Shown here: in pieces, positions 13,275-15,182 of the stretch | Layout of the letters: every line of letters starts with the position of its first letter | Numbering within the stretch: position 1 is the first letter of the stretch | NCBI GenBank assembly: GCA_022562335.1 | Contig: JADFPM010000032.1 | Location: 1 to 15,182, forward strand | Direction of reading: 5' to 3' | From: Chloroflexota bacterium | GTDB lineage: Bacteria > Chloroflexota > Dehalococcoidia > Lucifugimonadales > UBA3495 | Length of the DNA stretch: 15,182 nucleotides | The notes under the pieces: model-generated | Seen by the model: only the letters and a program-made list of their open reading frames with translations | Databases searched by the model: none | Told to the model about the DNA's origin: nothing | Position numbers and translations under genes: made by a program

Positions 13275-14120
13275 TCAACTGGCATCGGGCTTCAACAACT
13301 GATCCGATAACCCGGCAACCAGCGTCTCCACCTCGGGCATCCGTTCCTGGTGGCCCAGGGCGATGTGCAGGGGGGTGATGGACACGTGGTTGTTCTTCAA
13401 CGCCCATATGTCCGAGCCCTCCACCACGTTGGCCGACATGGGCACGTTCCGGGAGATCTGGTAACGCTTTATATCGTCAACGGACGCCGCTGACTGCCCG
13501 AATCGCTCGGTGACCGATTCTCCGTAAGACCTGCCGCCCAAAGTGGTGACCTTTAGCCCGGCGATCTTATCCAGGGCCACGTTGGGAACGTTGACGTTCA
13601 ACAAAAAGTGATCCTGTTTTCCAAGTTCGTCCCGGCGTTCATCAAGCCTTCTGGCCATCAGGCCCACCAGCCGCGCCGCGCCGTCGAAGATGGGGCTCCT
13701 GACGCCGCCGACGGATATCGCTATGGTGTGGTATCCCCGGAAGTAACCCTGCAAAGCGGCGCCCACCGTCCCCGAAACGATCACGTCCCATCCGGTGTTG
13801 GAGCCGGCGTTGATCCCCGACACCACCAGGTCCACCTTGCCCACCAACTTCTCCAACGCCAAAACACAGCTGTCGGCGGGGGTGCCGTCCACCGAATAGG
13901 CAACGATATCAAACAGGCCGGGGCTGTCGCCTGCTAATTGCGGGTCTATGGCCACCTCTCGAACCTCCACCGTGCCGTGGAGGGTAAGGGCGGCGCCCAC
14001 GCCGCTTTGCTCCTTAAGAGGGGCCACAACGCAAACCTCTCCCACTTGCCTCAGGGACCTGACCGCCGCCCACAGACCGGGAGCATCGATGCCGTCATCG
14101 TTGGTGAGGAGTATCTTCAA
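13275..14120 (-). CDS. surE: 5'/3'-nucleotidase SurE
   Basis: SurE is a cytosolic metal-dependent phosphatase acting on nucleoside monophosphates and short polyphosphates. The 281-residue protein opens with MKILLTNDDGIDAPG, with the metal ligands Asp8 and Asp9. Ser39 follows in EQSG, then GTPADS (79-84) and SGINAGSN (101-108, metal ligand Asn104). Next comes SGTVGAA, where the usual Tyr before Ser is Val. The late SITPLH motif matches the family, and the length is slightly above the usual 250 residues. The start must be the TTG at 14120, because the homology begins at that codon and no ATG is near; no clear ribosome binding site is seen. It lies 74 bp downstream of the FAD-subunit gene, on the same strand. 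Confidence 0.94.
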   Translation of the reverse strand: MKILLTNDDGIDAPGLWAAVRSLRQVGEVCVVAPLKEQSGVGAALTLHGTVEVREVAIDPQLAGDSPGLFDIVAYSVDGTPADSCVLALEKLVGKVDLVVSGINAGSNTGWDVIVSGTVGAALQGYFRGYHTIAISVGGVRSPIFDGAARLVGLMARRLDERRDELGKQDHFLLNVNVPNVALDKIAGLKVTTLGGRSYGESVTERFGQSAASVDDIKRYQISRNVPMSANVVEGSDIWALKNNHVSITPLHIALGHQERMPEVETLVAGLSDQLLKPDAS

Positions 14121-14194
14121 CTGGGTTGCGCCGTGCCGGAAACAGGACCTGGGCGACGGTCCCGAGATGAACTCATAGCGTTATCAAACATCCC

Positions 14195-15079
14195 TCAGTG
14201 ATGGGCCAGACCCATGGAGTGGTTAAGGGCATGCTTGACCTCCACCCCGGCGATGACCGTGCGGTATTCAGCGGAGGCGAAGAAGTCTCCGATGGCATTA
14301 TCCCCCACGTCCTGAGCGATATTTTCCGACGCTGCCGCGATCGTCTCGAGGTTCAACTCCTGGCCGATCAAAGCTGATTCCACCGACCTGGCCCGTAGCG
14401 GAGACGTAACCATTCCACCAACCACCACGCTGGCGGCCGTGCAACGGCCATCGGCCACGGTGACGACCACCGCGGCGCCCACCACGGCAAACCCCGTGGC
14501 GGGGTGGGCCATCTTGGCGTACTCGGCATGTTGGTTGGGACCGAGGACGGGCATCTCGATCCCGGTTAGGATCTCGCCTTCGCCCACCGCGGTGGTGTAT
14601 ACGCCCTCGAAAAAGTCTCCGGCGGAGACGGTACGGCTTCCGCTGCGCAGCAGTCCCCCGCTACCTTCGATGTTGAAACTGGCGTTCATCGCGGTCAGCA
14701 CCGTGCCCCAGTCCGAGGCCGGGTCCGCATGGACCACGTTTCCGCCGATGGTGCCCCAGTTTCTCACCTGGGTGTCGCCGATGCCACCCGCGGCTTCAGC
14801 AAGCATTCCACAGGCGTTCTCGATCTCCGAGGAACCGGCTATCTCGCCATGGGTGGCTAGCGCGCCGATGTGTATCGTCCCGTTTTCCACCTTGATCCCT
14901 TTGAGCTCGGCGATCCCGCCGATATCGATCAATGCCGGAGGCCGGGCCAGCCGCAATTTGAGCAAGGGTATCAGGCTGTGCCCGCCGGCGATGAGTTTTG
15001 CTCCCTCATGGGCCCCGAGTAACTGTAATGCTTCGGCCACCGAGCCGGCCTTGTAGTAATCAAATTCAGCCGCGTACAT
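14195..15079 (-). CDS. FAD-binding medium subunit of a molybdenum hydroxylase (CoxM/xanthine dehydrogenase type)
   Basis: This subunit carries FAD and passes electrons from the iron-sulfur subunit to an acceptor. The 294-residue length and both FAD motifs fit: AGGHSLIPLLKLRLA (31-45) and QVRNWGTIGGNV (104-115), followed by ADPASD. The C-terminal domain has the ASVVVGGM and R...E..L segments typical of CoxM-like C-termini. The substrate (CO, purines, aromatic or other N-heterocycles) is set by the large molybdopterin subunit, which is not in the window and should lie to the right, upstream in transcription. ATG at 15079 follows a GGGAG-type ribosome binding site. Naming it coxM would overstate what the sequence shows. 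Confidence 0.92.
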   Translation of the reverse strand: MYAAEFDYYKAGSVAEALQLLGAHEGAKLIAGGHSLIPLLKLRLARPPALIDIGGIAELKGIKVENGTIHIGALATHGEIAGSSEIENACGMLAEAAGGIGDTQVRNWGTIGGNVVHADPASDWGTVLTAMNASFNIEGSGGLLRSGSRTVSAGDFFEGVYTTAVGEGEILTGIEMPVLGPNQHAEYAKMAHPATGFAVVGAAVVVTVADGRCTAASVVVGGMVTSPLRARSVESALIGQELNLETIAAASENIAQDVGDNAIGDFFASAEYRTVIAGVEVKHALNHSMGLAHH

Positions 15080-15182
15080 GGCTTATCTCCCTTTTCACCG
15101 TGTTGATGCGGATGCCCGTGTTGTCCCGTGGGTTGATGCCTATTTCCCCCCGGTCGTCTGATGTATGGCCCGCCAGACCTTT
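15066..15182 (-). CDS. Possible C-terminal end of an upstream gene (partial)
   Basis: On the minus strand one frame is open from the right edge to a TGA at 15066-15068, overlapping the first codons of the FAD-subunit gene by 14 bases. It encodes 38 residues ending REISHVRG, with mainly G/C third positions; the other two frames are a stop-containing one and one of poorer codon use. It could be the end of another subunit of the hydroxylase, but I recognise no family motif, and the overlap could also be chance. Confidence 0.3.
   Translation of the reverse strand, partial: KGLAGHTSDDRGEIGINPRDNTGIRINTVKREISHVRG

Overview
The window is about 15.2 kb of GC-rich bacterial chromosome. Its housekeeping genes (ribosomal protein L25, GreA, class II lysyl-tRNA synthetase, seryl-tRNA synthetase, SurE) sit among small accessory operons. 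TTG starts are frequent: the DUF3800-like gene, serS and surE all need one. The gene set, the CTC-type L25 and the style of the GreA and LysRS sequences suggest a member of the Chloroflexota (Dehalococcoidia/SAR202-like). That placement is from general impression only; no marker here settles it.

Layout, left to right. (1) Positions 3-245 hold the 3' end of a VIT1/CCC1-like metal transporter (+), converging on an alpha/beta hydrolase (-, to 1239). (2) Divergent from the hydrolase is rplY (L25/CTC, +), followed by a DUF3800-like protein (+) with altered acidic residues. (3) A four-gene operon on the - strand, read right to left from about 6620 to 3013, encodes a complete phosphonate-type ABC importer: binding lipoprotein PhnD, ATPase PhnC and two PhnE-like permeases. 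It is coupled by ATGA or short overlaps, and no catabolic gene is visible. (4) A 485-bp gap carries a candidate promoter on each strand. After it, greA, lysS, serS and a polysaccharide-deacetylase-fold hydrolase run on the + strand. (5) Next comes a compact + operon of three genes that together make a cobalt-type nitrile hydratase/thiocyanate hydrolase: split beta N-terminal part, beta C-terminal part, and alpha with the CTLCSC metal claw. A small HExxH protein follows 17 bp downstream. (6) On the - strand, converging with this operon, are surE and the FAD subunit of a molybdenum hydroxylase (CoxM/xanthine dehydrogenase type), whose partner subunits should lie to the right of the window.

The part most worth attention is 10527-13115: a cytosolic NodB-fold hydrolase, a three-subunit cobalt hydratase with Arg where ordinary cobalt nitrile hydratases have Trp next to the claw, and a small HExxH membrane-type protein. 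It may be a pathway for nitrile, thiocyanate or a related C-N substrate. No classical amidase or known activator gene is in the window. A second theme is short tandem repeats (12-bp and 16-bp periods) placed at the ends of genes: the PhnC tail/PhnE1 leader, the PhnD leader, the hydratase beta leader, and the greA leader.
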